This document shows, piece by piece, positions 22,530 through 35,285 of a DNA stretch of 64,000 nucleotides. The stretch comes from Lactuca virosa (Eukaryota > Streptophyta > Magnoliopsida > Asterales > Asteraceae). Below the pieces are notes generated by a model, which did not search any database, had not been told where the DNA came from, and was given only the letters and a program-made list of their open reading frames with translations. The DNA is taken from contig CAKMRJ010001112.1 in assembly GCA_928212115.1 (NCBI GenBank), positions 411,325,110 through 411,389,109 on the forward strand, given 5' to 3'. Position 1 is the first letter of the stretch; the number at the start of each line of letters is the position of its first letter. A program made the translations under genes and the position numbers.

Positions 22530-23010
22530 TGAAAGGTCATACCTTATGATCTAATGAGTCAAACACTATATACGTTGACTGTCAGCGCCAACACCAACAT
22601 CAACATTAACGTCATCGCCTCAATCCTTACCAGCGTTAGCGTGTAGATATTTACCTTATGTAATCTTTGTATATTAGGTAATTATATATATATGTATAGA
22701 ATAGATAGCAGATCTGATATCTTTGTGATGAAGATTGATTCTTAGTATAGATTAGATACAATCTCTTTGATCAAGGGATATACGTGTATATTTTAGTATA
22801 TATTCAACATTAGGAGGAAACCTTAATGTGAACGTCTTGGTGACCGTCTTTGTGACTACCTTTTTTCTTGGTGAAAAAAACCCATTTCTTGGTGAAAGAT
22901 AATTTGGTGAATTCTTCGTGTTCTTTACTTTTTTTTTGTTCTTTATTTGCTTAGTTTAGTTTTTTCTTGTTTATAATATTTGAAGTGTATCCGATCGATA
23001 AAAAACTTCA
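22530..23010 (+). repeat. 5' LTR of B
   Basis: It starts TGAAAGGTCATA and ends AAAAACTTCA. A purine-rich GGAGGAAACC and the block GTGAACGTCTTGGTGA are shared with the right LTR. TGGTTTCAGAA follows at 23013, an imperfect initiator tRNA-Met PBS. Confidence 0.9.
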
Positions 23011-23049
23011 ATTGGTTTCAGAAAAGGTGTTTAATACACTCAAGTTATC

Positions 23050-24060
23050 ATGTCGAATTCCTACAATCCCAAGTCTTTTGCCCTCAACAAGATTCCTCCT
23101 TTCGATGAGCAGAACTTTGCTATGTGGAAAACTAAGGACATGATTTTTCTTGAAACCATGAACTATGAGATGCTTAAAATTGTTGAAAAAGACCCTCACG
23201 TTCCCATGTATCGACCTATGGTCAACAATGCTCCCGTTGGTCCTTTCAAGCAAAAACCGGAGACTAGTTATGACGATGATGACAAGAAGTTGATTAGTCT
23301 TGATGTGAAAGCTAGAGAAACGATAGGAAACTCTCTTCAAGTGTATCATATTTTACAGAATTATGAGTCAGATCAAGAGATGATGGCTACGCTGACAGTG
23401 GCCTGTGAAGGCACTGTGGAAGTTTAATCCACTACCATCAATAACCTTAATCGGAGATACAATCAAATATTCTCTCAACAAGGTGAATCACTAAACCAAA
23501 CATTTAACAAAATTAACTGATTGGTTAATGATATACGCAGGCTGGGAATTGCCAAACATTTTCTTAGTTGGTTCTGAAGTTCCTAGAATCTCTTGGGAAA
23601 AGCTGGGAACAACACGCTGATGTCCTTAAAAACAATGAAAGGATCAATTTCATGGATCTGAACTCCTTGTTTTGAAATCTACGAAATTATGAAGAGACCA
23701 AAGCTCTTCGTAAAGACATCACCAAGGAATCAAGAAAGGAAAAGTATGTAGCCTTGGTCTCTTGAAAGGAAGCAATGAAGCACATCAGCGACTCAGATGA
23801 CTTAGATCAGGGTGAAGATAGTGGTGAAGAAATCACTAATGAACTTGTTTCCAGTGCTTCACTTATTGTCAAATGATATGAAGAAAGCAGATCAAATGGG
23901 GTTCAAAGAGCTCAGATTAAGGGAGGCAGTTCAGCGAGAAGATCCAGTTCAGAAAAGAAAAACTTAGGTAACTGTTTTAACTATGGAAGCCCTAGCCATT
24001 TTTCCAGGACTGTAAAGAGAAGAAAGAAGCTCAAAGCTCTAAGAACAAATAAGTGTTGTA
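23050..24060 (+). pseudogene. B gag
   Basis: The first 125 codons are open: KIPPFDEQNFAMWKTKDMIF resembles the copia-type gag start (a W-x-K motif near the N-terminus), and DVKARETIGNSLQVYHILQ resembles the helix after it. Further traces follow in shifted frames. At about 23968-24010 a zinc knuckle reads CFNYGSPSHFSR, with the second Cys changed to Tyr. Function if intact: particle formation and RNA binding. Confidence 0.72.
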
Positions 24061-24289
24061 CAAGAAGCTGTTGTCTCACACGAAGAAGGAAAACATCTCT
24101 CTTCCAACAGCTTTCATTGCAAAACAAGAGGATCGTCAAGAATGGGTGGAAGAAGAAGAGACATATGAAGATATAGGGTAGAATGTTAAGGGTCTTATGG
24201 CCCTTATCAATGTTTCCCCTGATGGTAATCTCAACATGTGTGACGTTAATACATCTTAAGTTCTCCAAGGGTCGAGTCAAAATCTAGAT

Positions 24290-24640
24290 CACACTTCATT
24301 TCTTGACAGCGGGTGCTCATGACACATGACCGGCCTCAAGTCTCTCTTAACAGATTTTATGGAAAAGGATGGTCCAATTGAGGTTTTTGGCGACAACAAA
24401 TAAGACGGTGTCATGGGCGTTGGAACATTTCAGTGCAGCGCGCTCAAGTTAAAGGTGGTGTTCTATGTAAAGGGTCTAAAAAGAAATCTTATCTCCATCC
24501 TTCAACTTTGCAATGATGATTATAAGGTTCTTTTTTATTGCCATGAAGGAAAGGTTCTTGACGCTGACAATAAAATTGTGCTCACTGCATTCAGAGACAA
24601 CAACATATATATATGTTATGATTTTATAAGCTTAGACAAT
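24290..24640 (+). pseudogene. B protease, truncated
   Basis: The trace FLDSGCS, then HMTGLKSLLTDF, is the copia protease active region (DSG present). It is followed by VVFYVKGLKRNLISILQL and YKVLFYCHEGKVLD in the 24413 frame. The pre-integrase region ends at about 24625 and the reading becomes T-rich noncoding sequence. No integrase, RT or RNase H motif follows. Confidence 0.75.
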
Positions 24641-26340
24641 GCTACTTTATTTTTTTCAGTTTTGTTTAGGCTTTTCTACTTTAAAACTTCTAAACATAAG
24701 TTGCTGCAATTCTTGTTTACTTTTGATTTTTGTTCTTTAAAAAATTCTTTTAAACTTTTATTTTACCAAAGAAATATACATTGTACTTTTTCTTCTAACA
24801 TTTCTCATGCATGTTCTTCTCTCTCGATAATGACCTAAACTGATTTTTTCCTTTGAAAAGGATCAGTATATCATTCCTTCGGTGCAACATCTTCATACTA
24901 GAACTAGTTGATGTTTACTCTGCATCTTTTCTTTAACACCAACTGCTCTCTCCATGACGTTTATGCTCACAATGATTGACATGATGCATTCTGTTGATAA
25001 GAGCAGATTGGAGATAGTTGTGCCAAAATGCGTTACTTTGGGCACATATCTCTTCCTTCTTGAATAGCCTATCTTTGTTGAAATGGGATGAAGTGAAGTT
25101 AGGTAACATAGCACATCTAATTTCCATAGATGCTCTCACTGCAACACCGACTCCCCACTAAAATCTAGAGACCTTTTCAACAAGACAGTGGTCCCTTTCT
25201 TTTCCTTTACAGGTCGGAAAGAATGGAACCTTTGAGTTTTGTCTTACACTTTCATAACACAAAGGTTACAATTATTAGATCCTTTTAACTCGTTGGTTAC
25301 AAATATTGGTTCATGCTCTTCTCTTGTTCTTGTTGAACATGAAGCTTGGAATCAATCCACAATACTTCAACGATTACATGCATTTTATCTTTGGCTCTAT
25401 GAATTGTATTTTAGTTAGATATATATGATCTTGCTTGCTTGTTCTTTTATAGACAGTGTTGAGGTGTAGATATCTTGGAAAATGGAAGTACATTTATGGC
25501 CATTCAATTCAAAAAATTTTGATTGATCGAGTCTTTCTCATGCTTCTGAAAAAGCTACAAAAATATCGATTTTAAAATATTTCCGTGTTTGACTAACTCT
25601 TTTGTTTGTATTCTTGTCTTATTTATTATTTTATTTTGTACCATTTTTTAAAGATTTGACGATTTCATTTCATAAGACAAGTATGTATCTAATGACAAAT
25701 AATTGTCTCTATTTATTATTTTATTTTGTACCATTTTTTAAAACACCGCAGCTTAACACACGCATCAATCCATTCTCTCCATATATTCTTCTTCGGAATT
25801 TTATGATTCAACGTATGAAGCTAGACGCTGATGAGAATTCGAAATATCTTTGTCGATGGGTACGTTTCATACCGAAATGTATTACACGCATCATACCACT
25901 ATTTCCCATTTTTTCTAATAAAAGTGATTAATGAGTCAACGTATGAAACCACACGCTGATGAAATCTTGCAATACTATGTCAGTGAATGGTAGTTCAAAC
26001 CTATACTATTAGGATACATCACAAACTTACTTGATTACCAGCTGCAACTCTGATACGTCGATTGCTCCTGCTGATAGATTTTCCGCTGATGTTGTGATGC
26101 ATTGATATAGTTTCCTCATCTCAACAGTAACTTTTTGGATGACAATTAAAAGGTCTATCAATATCTTGGGATACGAGATTTTTATGGCACTAATCTCTTC
26201 AATCATTCATTACGTAAAAAGGAAGAAAATTTACAAAAAATTTGAGAAAATTCTCTCCTAGGTCGTTCTCATATGTAATTCAAGCAATTAGTTCTCTCTC
26301 GAAAAAGGATCTCTCAACCATCATCTTCCTCATGCTCTCA
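24641..26340. other. Noncoding filler of B in place of pol
   Basis: About 1.7 kb, T-rich, with no copia integrase or RT motif in the frames I read. It contains a 33-bp direct repeat (25620-25652 and 25710-25742, core TTATTTTGTACC). The phrases CGTATGAA and ACGCTGATGA also recur at 25812-25833 and 25939-25960. I see nothing else. Confidence 0.55.
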
Positions 26341-26342
26341 TC

Positions 26343-29307
26343 ATGTCAAAGCCACTATACGAGTTTTCCCCTAACATTGATGTCGTCAAAGGTCCTTATG
26401 CCCCTGATTCTTCCATCATTATTCAAGTAAACAATGTGGCGTTCTCTGATGACATCCCAAAACAGTTCGTGATCTCAGGAATCAAAGACTTCGTCAACTA
26501 TGTCAAAAGCTGCCTTCTACGACTTCCCAGACCCATTCTACCCTAAACAAGTATGTGAGTTCTATTATTCCTGTTATGTTGATTTTGATGCTCAAACCAT
26601 TACTGGAACCATTGGAGATGGTCAATATATGGTTACTATTCATGTGGAATCTTTTCGAATCGCTCTTCGTATTCCTCGATTAGAAAATTATTCTGAAAAT
26701 CCTTCGGAAGAAAAATGCAAGTTCGTTCGTGAAAGATTAGGGTATAACTTTTCTCTTCAGGGCACCTTTTTTGATCCACACAAATACACTATTCGTCAGT
26801 GTTTTGGTGTAGGATGGAAGTACTTAACAGGGTTTATTGGCAAATACCTTCGACACAAAACTGGGAGCTTGGATCAACTAAATCTCTTTGAGCAAAGAAT
26901 TTTGTTTTCCATTGTGTGAAACAAAAGATTGGATTTTGCTCAACTCTTTCTTGATCAGGTGATGGATTGTATCACTGGGAATAATAAGCCAGTGTTTTTT
27001 CCCTATCCTCATTGGCTAGGACTGATTTTGGCTCGTGAGGAAATCGGTACTGAAAATCATGGGATCACCATTCCAATTCATCCCCTCTCTTCAATAATCA
27101 TCAACGCTGCTCCTTCTAAAGATGATTTGCATATCACCGAGAGAATGCAAAAATGGATTGAAAATCCATATGTTGTTGAATCCTCTGACTCTGAAGAAGA
27201 GGATGATTAGGATAATGATGAAGAAGTTGTTGATAATGAACAAGAGACTGATAAAGAGAAGACGTTGATGAAGAAGAAGATGAACTAGCCACTAGTAATG
27301 GAGAATACCTTTTTCACGGAATGAACTCTCATCTAAGATTTAACAAGCACATCCCATTCTCATCCACTTCTTCATCCATTCCCTCTGATGATGTTGTACA
27401 ATGTGGATCAACCCCACCTCTAGTGGAAACTGTTGAGCCACTAATCCAAAATGTGATTTCTCTAAGATCAGCGTCTCCTTCTCCTCAAGTTGAGATTGTT
27501 CATCCTATGATAACACCTATTCAGATTGCTGCTTTTTATTAGGGGGAATCCAGCTCCAATTTTGAAACAACTGTGCTTTCTCAACTTTCTCTACTTGTGT
27601 AGATAACTCAGTCTTTGGGAGAAAGGCTGAGTAGAGTGGAAAAGGATGTGGCTGACATAAAATGCATTATGACATTGAGTGATGATGATTATATGGTTAT
27701 TCATGACACCCCAACAAACTCTCCAGGTGATAATCCTCCTCCGCCTCCACCTCAATCATCAAATCCTCCTCCACTATCTCATCCTCCTCCTCGTACTCCT
27801 TCACCACCTCCTGGATCTCCTCCCCAATCTGATGCTGCCAAAAACGAAGGGGGAATAGTCAATAGAGTCCTTATCAGCAAATGCAAATGGTGGTGATTGC
27901 ATCAACTCCATCTCAGCCTGAGATGTCTGATGCTGGAAGGGTTGAAGCTGATTGTCAAAAGGAAATTGTTATTGTTGGACAATAAAGCAACATTCCAGAC
28001 ACTGATGATCAGCCTATCACAGACGGTGGTGATCAATTAGAGACTGATGACTATGAAGGGTTTCTTGATCTAGGATTCAGGCTACAAGTTGTTGTTCCTG
28101 CTGTTCCTCTGAGTGTAGTTTGCCCTGATTCATATTTTGAGGGGAAGATTCCTTAGGTAACTAACATCGACATACAGTCTGATGATGATTATCTCAATCC
28201 TCGAAAGAGGAAAGCATCCTTATCAGGGGGAGCCCCTAACGTTGAAGCTGGAAGCTCTTTTGCTGTTGGCGATCCTTAAACACCTCCTCCTTCCAAGAAA
28301 AGTAAGCTTAGTTTTGATCTGAATGTCTTGGCTGAAGAATGGAATATAACTGTTGAGGAAGTAAAAGAAATCATGATAGAGAATAATGCGGCTATACGAG
28401 AAAAAAAAGAAGCTATAAAAGGAGAACGTTTGTCCTTTAAACTTGCTCAAGCTCTTTCTTCTACTGATGAAAGTGTTGATGTTCAACGCACTAATGATCA
28501 AATCAAAAAAATTAAGTTATTCAATAATAGGGTGGACAAACAACACATGGTTTCAGAGCTGAATGATATGATCACCAATAAGAAGTTTGGAGATGTTCTG
28601 ACTCGTATAAAAAAGCTTGGTCCAATTATTAGGGTAAGGTGCACTAAACCAAGGAACGGGTCACTGAAGCTTCACTTAGTCAGGAAGAAGACTGAGTATG
28701 AATACAATGAGGTCTTATTGTCTCGTGAGCGAGTCAAATTTGGCTACAGCGAGTGGATACAAATTCAAGAAAATTTTGACAAACATAAAGGTATTCATGC
28801 TCAAGAGGTGAAATTAGAAATTCAGTAGTTTCTCAATAAATTCAAGAAGTTGAAACTTGGCCATCGACTAGTCCTTCTAGACCATCCACCTCAGGAAGAA
28901 CATGCGCTCCCAATAGGTCCAAGAATACTAAGTTTCTCCTTCCATATGGAACCCGCTACATCAACAACGAACTACCAGTGTGTGTTGAACCAGTTCAGCA
29001 CATGTTCATTCGAGAACTAGAGCATGGAATTTTATATCTTGACAGTCAAAATCACATGTGCTTTCAACGCACGAACGATCTTCTCGCTGCACCCACTAAG
29101 CATTTTTTTTCATCTTTGATGGAAGGACTTATTCATATAGAACTGGAAAGAGGATATCGTGTATTTATTTCTCTAGAGCTTAGTAAAAGATTGGAAGAAC
29201 TTAAAGTTGATGAATTCAAATGGTTAAAGCCAGAAATCTTGAAAGAAGCTGACAAGTTCTACAATGGTTCTTTTGATGACTCCTCTGAAGATGAAGATTT
29301 GTTTTGA
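26343..29307 (+). pseudogene. B extra reading frame (about 980 codons, broken)
   Basis: Four long pieces follow one another with small breaks. 26343-27210: a start MSKPLYEFSPNID, a globular segment with FFDPHKYTIRQCFGVGWKYLTGFIGKYL and LNLFEQRILFSIV, then FPYPHWLGLILAREEIG, ending in an acidic run (SSDSEEEDD). 27321-27896: Ser/Thr- and Pro-rich with a run of PPPP. 28328-28828: charged, probably coiled coil (EEVKEIMIENNAAIREKKEAIKG), then a basic segment. 28978-29307: IRELEHGILYLDSQNHMCFQRT and an acidic end. It lies between the lost pol and the 3' LTR, the place of the env-like frame in SIRE/Maximus copia elements. I see no clear membrane segment, so I do not call it an envelope. Function unknown. 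Confidence 0.65.
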
Positions 29308-29328
29308 CATCATCGGATAAGGCGATAT

Positions 29329-29808
29329 TGTAAGGTGATACTTTATGATCTGATGATTCAAAAAATATATACATAGACTACCAGCGCTAGTGCCAACATT
29401 AGCATCAGTGTCATCGCCTCAATCCTTATCAGCGTCAGCGTGTAGATAATTATCTTATGTAATCTTTATATATTAGGTAATTATATAAATATGTACATAA
29501 TAGATAGCAGATTCGATATCTTTGTTATGAGGATCTATTTTGGTATAGATTAGATACAATCCCTTTGATCAAGGGATATACGTGTACAGTTTAGTATATA
29601 TTCAACATTAGGGTGAAAACCTAATGTGAACGTCTTGGTGATCGTCTTTGTGACAGCCCGTTTTCTTGGTGAAATTCAAATCCCTTTCTTGATGAAAGAC
29701 AATTTGGTGAATTCTTCGTGTTATTTACTTTTTCTGTTCTTTATTTGCTTAGTTTAGTTTGTTCTTGTTTATTATACTTAAATTGTATCTAATCGATACA
29801 AACCTTCA
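29329..29808 (+). repeat. 3' LTR of B
   Basis: It starts TGTAAGGTGATA and ends AAACCTTCA, followed by ATCTT, the right copy of the target duplication. Confidence 0.92.
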
Positions 29809-29813
29809 ATCTT

Positions 29814-31216
29814 GTTATTCTGGGAATGAAAGTATATTTGATACATTAATGATTATTTTGTTATGCTTAGTGCTCTTTGTGACTATAACACTTATAGTAT
29901 TGGCATTGATTATTTGTGGTGGTCTTGTATAATGTAACACCATGGAGTTATTGAGAATGTATAAATGCTTGTATGTTAATATTATATTTATAGCCTTGGT
30001 GGTTGTAATTAGGGTTGTTCACTATTTTGATAAAACCGAGTTGTCCAATTAGACAATTTGGATCAGACTATTTGGTTGGGATATTCAGATTTTTTGATTT
30101 GTTTTCAGCAAAACCGAATTATCATTTTGGATTTCGGATTGGTTTTGGTTTATAAACTAAGGATCGAATAGTCCAAAAAAACCGAATAACAACTTATTAT
30201 CTACTTTTCATATGTATCTTTAATTATTTATAAATTTACTAAATTGTTATTTTTAGTTATTAGAAATTGTCATCAAATATAATACATTAAAATTACTTCT
30301 TATCAAACGTTTTTTTTCAATGATTATAATTTTTTTCATCAAATATAATACATTAAATTTACTAAATTGTTATTTTTATAAATTATAATTGATATAAAAA
30401 AATTAGTTTCTTTATAGATTTTGCTAATATTCAACTTATATATTTTCACTCCTGCCTCTTGAAAACCGAATTGTAAAAACCGATCAAACCGAATTATAAT
30501 TTGGTTGGATCGGAGAGGATTTAAATTTAGTTTGGACTATTCAGATCAATGTTTTGAAAAACGAAATCTATTCGGATTCACTTGATTGGATCGGATCAAA
30601 CCGATCCATCCAAACGAACACCCCTAGTTGTAATATTATTTTTTGGAGAATTGTAAATTTATAGTAACATTGGTGGTTGAAATACTATACTTGCGAAAGA
30701 ATTTGTTATTGTGCTTCAATGCTAGGAAGAGAAATATTTGTTACAGGAATTGTAATATATTTGGTATTGATTACTATTGAGTATTGATTGAGTGTAATTG
30801 GTGGTGACTTGCTTAAAGTAAGTCCAATATGAATGATAAATGGCAGACTTCGTGTCAGTAATGTCAATGTCATAATGAGTATAGAAAGATTGGAGGACAC
30901 TTAAGAATGTATGATTGGCAATGTGATGATATAATTAGTTGCATAACTAATTTATATTGTGTTATGAAGGTTGCTCACTAAGCTCTCTGTAGCTTATCTG
31001 TTTGTTTTTTGTGTGTCTTTCAGGCTTAAGTGTGTGAGTAGATGGAGCGGAGTTAGTAGCGCTCGACTTGAATTCTTACACTTGCTTTTTATAAGATCCT
31101 CTTTATAACTACTTGTACAGATTTGTGATATGAATGTTCACCGAATTTGTATTGATATATGTTTTATAAATAGGAATTTTAGGGTGTGCTTTGTGTTAAA
31201 AATTAGGGTGTTACAG
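29814..31216 (+). repeat. LTR-like block I, right part
   Basis: It continues block I after B. The end (CTTTTTATAAGATCCTCTTT, later TGTACAGATTTGTG, then TTAGGGTGTTACA at 31204-31216) is a typical gypsy LTR 3' end. No PBS follows (TTATCAAACA), so it is a solo or 3' LTR. A hAT-type MITE sits inside. Confidence 0.6.
30010..30626. mobile_element. hAT-type MITE, 617 bp
   Basis: The ends TAGGGTTGTTC and GAACACCCCTA form an inverted pair with one mismatch. The 8 bases before it (GTTGTAAT, 30002-30009) equal the 8 bases after it (GTTGTAAT, 30627-30634). An 8-bp duplication and a TAGGG-type end fit the hAT superfamily. Inside, AAAACCGAAT-type phrases recur on both sides, and ATCAAATATAATACATTAAA is repeated at about 30273 and 30339. 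No transposase is encoded. Confidence 0.9.
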
Positions 31217-33850
31217 TTATCAAACAATCTATAACCTTCTTAATATCCTTGTTACTCTCTAACTGAATTCTATATGCCTTCAATCTGAATACATGTCAAA
31301 ATAAGTAAGACAATATAATTTCCTAGTGACAATACCCGATGTTGATTCATTTAAGGTAAGAATATAGCAATTCAACTTACTCGAATCAAACCCCAAAAAA
31401 TTAATTAAAACATTGTAAATCAACTTAGGGTACAATGATCCAAACAAAGTCAAAATGGATATATATAACCCATAGCCTAACATATTCAAAATGGTTAAGT
31501 ATTGATTAGAAAAGATTTACAAAATCATATTAACCTTTCAAAAAGGAAATTAAGAAATAATTCAACAACTCAATATCTATTTCCAACGCTTATCCATCTC
31601 ATAAAGTCCAACTCACATTTTATGGTTATTATGACTCGCGTGAGAAGGACCGTATTCCAAACTAAAATATCACAAGTTCACTCTTTTAAAGTATTTGGTA
31701 ACTTGTGAACTAAAACACGAGTACCACACAAGGGGTAGCAAACCATACTTGTGCAAAGTGAAGATGTTCGAGAAATCTACTCATATTGAACTAAAATGTC
31801 AAATCACATATGGAAATCATGCACGACACCCACAGACTCCCAACTTAAATGAATGCATGTATGAATGATAATAAATCAAATTTCCAACTTCTCTAACTTT
31901 TCAAGTCATCAAAACAACTTTAAAAAACATTATTTAACTAAACTAATAAAGACACCTAGCTAGTATAAAGTAGCATAGGAAACTCTAAAATAAGAAATGA
32001 ATATAGGGACATGTGTTCCGGGTAAACTCACCTTTTTTGCCCTCTTAATAGTCTACCTTGTTTTTTTTGCTCCAGGGATTCATAATCCTCATATATAGGT
32101 ATTATTAATGGTTACATAGTAACGAAAATACCCTTAAAAAGTGTGAAAAACTCAAATTACAATTCTAGTGATCATTATACACATGTATGTTATTAATGAA
32201 AATCATTGGAAGCAAAGAAAGTGAGCCAAGACCAAGATAATATTTTTTTTGAAAATTTATACAGGTTACTGCATGGTCGTGTAATATTTACTTTAGAGAT
32301 TACATGGTCGTGTATTATTCAGCTAAGATCTTCGTCGCGACTTTACTTGGTCACATAACATTACTCATGCTCGTGTAATATAACTCACAGTCGCATAATG
32401 TTTGTAACATGGATAAAAAATCCAATTTTTCATATTTGGTCCATGCACTTGCAAACAATCTTTCCATTCATCCTTTATATTAATGTTTAGCATGATTTAG
32501 GTAATTCTACACCATTATAACTTAGTGATTAAGTCATTTTGATTTTCCAAAAATTTTAGAGCAACTCTTATGGAAAACCATCTTTTTACTTAACCAGTAA
32601 GCTCTAAATAGATTCCAATGTTAACAATAAAATTTCCAAGTAATAATTAAGCTCTTATTTCACTTCCTAAATATCTCATTAAGCTTTGTAATTTCCAATT
32701 CCATTAGAATCTTGTGTTTTAATTTGTTATTGTAGGGTTGGTTTTTGCAACATTAGCCTCCAAATCCTTTTACCATCAACCCATTCTTCCAAATATAACC
32801 ATGTACATCTCATACACCTTCATTGATTAAATAATTAAAATAAAAACTTGAATCAAAACATTGGAATCACAAATCAAAGTCTCATAAGTTGTCAATGATG
32901 ACCTAGATCAAGATCATCTTCAAATTGTGAGTTTATGTTGTAAATCACATGGTGTTTTATGGTTATTCTAGCTTGAGATTTGCTTTTAAATCACTGGAAT
33001 AACATATTCATTCATTCCAATCACTTAGTTCAATATTCATAACAATTCCACTATATAACAATTCCACCATGGATGAAGCTTTAAAACTTCAAATATTACC
33101 AAGCTCTACATTAATCAAATAGCGTTGATTCCCTGGCCTTTAGCAGTGCATGTGATAGTATTGACACTAAATTTCATCATTAATAACATAAGAAGACCCA
33201 ATCAAGAACAACAATGAGACTCTAAATGATTTCAGAAACAAGGGATGAGATTCTTTACTTGCACAAGAATGATTATTTTAGTTTCTAATATTTTGTGCCC
33301 CCAAATTAATTGTTCATGCTCTGCCCTTGACTATATCATCAGCCTTAACTCATAATCGGATGGTGGTAGAATCAGACATTTTAATTTCACAAGATTACAA
33401 ATAATAATTTTAAAAATAAATAGATTAGAGTAAAACAGTTTTTTATATGTGACAAGTACAAAATATGTAGCAAAATAAAATTAAGGAAAAATAGAGAATA
33501 ATATAATGTTCTCTTCAATTTTCAAACATATAAAACAAGATATTTTTGAAGCTTTAAATTAACCTTAGTGGTTTTTTACTAATGAGGTGAAAATCAAATT
33601 TTCAGACATATAAAACTAGATATTTTTGAAGCTCTTTAAATTAACCTTAATCTTAGTGGTTTTTTACTAATGTTGGAAGGTGTCATACTACATATACCAT
33701 ATTTTTGCAATGTCATCTTAATTTTTCTCACTCGACAAAATTAGTTGGTGTCATACCATACTTTACCATACTTTTATTTTATTTTTATTTATTTATTTTT
33801 AATTGAATAAAAAGAAAAACACTTCATTAATTTAATAGAAATGATTACAT
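31217..33850. other. AT-rich region without a gene; possible minus-strand LTR relic
   Basis: No convincing ORF. GGTAAACTCACC near 32023 and a minus-strand TATA-like CCTATATATGAGG near 32100, with the motif ATGGTCGTGTAAT repeated about four times (32270-32410) and TTGTAACATGG near 32410, resemble parts of a decayed minus-strand gypsy LTR. At 33519-33583 and 33599-33672 there is an imperfect tandem duplication (core ATATTTTTGAAGCT). Confidence 0.4.
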
Positions 33851-33989
33851 TCCTAAAAAACGACGAATAAATTAATAAAAAATAACATAAACACGACAAT
33901 TTTAAATAAAAACACTACTTGTAATATGTTTTCATGATGTCCACTCTGACCCTCAAAACCATATCGAGCTCGTTTTCGGGGAGATGATC

Positions 33990-35057
33990 GAAAGGTTTTG
34001 TTAAAAATTCTATATCCCAACTTCTTTGATTCTCCTATCGAGCTCATTATTTCTCCTCTCTTGATCTCTTTTTCTCCTCTAACTTCTCATTTTCAAAATT
34101 CAAACAACTTTCAAAATTCAAATTATAAATTTTCAAATTAGTAGCAACTCTATGTACTTTATCTCCTCTTCCCATTCCAGTTGTATTCGACAACAAGTAT
34201 ATCTTTTTTCGCCTTATATCAACTCATTGATCGAACTACCTCTTTAAGCTCAAGCTCCTCCACTTCGTTCAAATCAACCCCCAAAATGAGCATTCAATAA
34301 AGTAGTGTAACTCGTCTCGGAAACTTTGGTTCTTTTCTCACCACCTTCTTCGTTACCATACTCTTTTATCCATTTCGGGGACTTTAATAGAAACCTCCAA
34401 ACATCGATAAACTTGAATGACTTCTTATTATTGTCAACAAGAAAAAATTTAAGGGTCACCTCTAAAGTTTGTTCATCGTCTTCCCCGTGTTTTCGTTGAG
34501 TTAACAAATTGTTGTAAATATCATTAAATTTAATGACATATTTGTTTATCTCGTGAAACTTGGTAGTACATTGATCTTTAGTGTGGTACTCGCTACGAAT
34601 GATCACCATAAGAAAGTGCTCCCGTATGCGTCACCAAAAATGCTCATCTTTTTGCGCGTTATCTTTTTGGAATTAATCCTCCAAAATATCGACACATGAT
34701 TACGGTAAAATCATATGTTCGTCCAGTTGCCATTGTTGAGACGTCATCTTCTCTTTGCGAAATGATTCTTTCATTTTCCTCGTCTTTCGGGGTTGGATGG
34801 TTCAGGGTTTTCCAAACAATGTAGGGTTCGGGTTCGATTACCGGTTTGGGATCAAGTTGAGTTTCTCAGACAAATTCGACTTCCAGTGAGGGAACGTATT
34901 CGAGGAGGGGGGAAATTTTGAAACGTGGTTGGGCTAAAAGGTTGCATCGTGTAAAATTATTGTGGTATATGTTGATAATAAAAATATTGGGGTTGGGCTT
35001 GGGGTCGGGGCGAAAATAAAGACGAATCCATTTGTTGTTGGTAAACCGACGGCTCAA
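33990..35057 (-). pseudogene. PIF/Harbinger ORF1-like (Myb/SANT-type) pseudogene
   Basis: The 34274-34609 frame reads KDQCTTKFHEINKYVIKFND, then IYNNLLTQRKHGEDDEQTLEVTL, then FKFIDVWRFLLKSPKWIKEYG, then SYTTLLNAHFGG. This is the C-terminal half of the Myb/SANT-like protein family carried as ORF1 by PIF/Harbinger transposons and found in many plant copies. Upstream, 34640-35057 carries broken pieces of the N-terminal part, including a Pro/Glu-rich segment (PKPVIEPEPY), and 33990-34270 broken C-terminal pieces. In the transposon this protein binds DNA and helps the transposase; host-derived relatives also exist, so it could be a dead host gene. No transposase (ORF2) is in view. Confidence 0.55.
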
Positions 35058-35210
35058 TTCGGTTAAATATTTACACGCTATTTGCTACGAACGGTAAATT
35101 AAGAGTTGTTTGGATGCATTTTTGGAATGCAAAGGTTTCAAATATTGTATAAAATAAAAATGGTTTGACTATGAGAAAAAAATATAATAGATAATAGTGT
35201 ATTTATAGTA

Positions 35211-35214
<4 letters not shown>

Positions 35215-35282
<68 letters not shown>
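35215..35282. repeat. (TA)n microsatellite
   Basis: About 34 uninterrupted TA units. Confidence 0.97.

Positions 35283-35285
<3 letters not shown>

Larger units (their letters stand above)
22530..29808 (+). mobile_element. Element B: Ty1/copia-type element with pol deletion and a 3-kb extra ORF
   Basis: LTRs at 22530-23010 (481 bp) and 29329-29808 (480 bp) are clearly similar and both begin TG and end CA. The bases before the left LTR (ATCTT, 22525-22529) equal those after the right LTR (ATCTT, 29809-29813), a perfect 5-bp target duplication that fixes the ends. Inside are copia gag and protease traces, then about 1.7 kb of noncoding DNA where integrase, RT and RNase H should be, then a long broken extra frame. 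Without pol it would depend on another element. Confidence 0.92.

Noticed and set aside
31280..31708. Two short ORFs of about 68 aa after block I
   Set aside because: AT-rich, on opposite strands, with no recognisable domain; likely chance.
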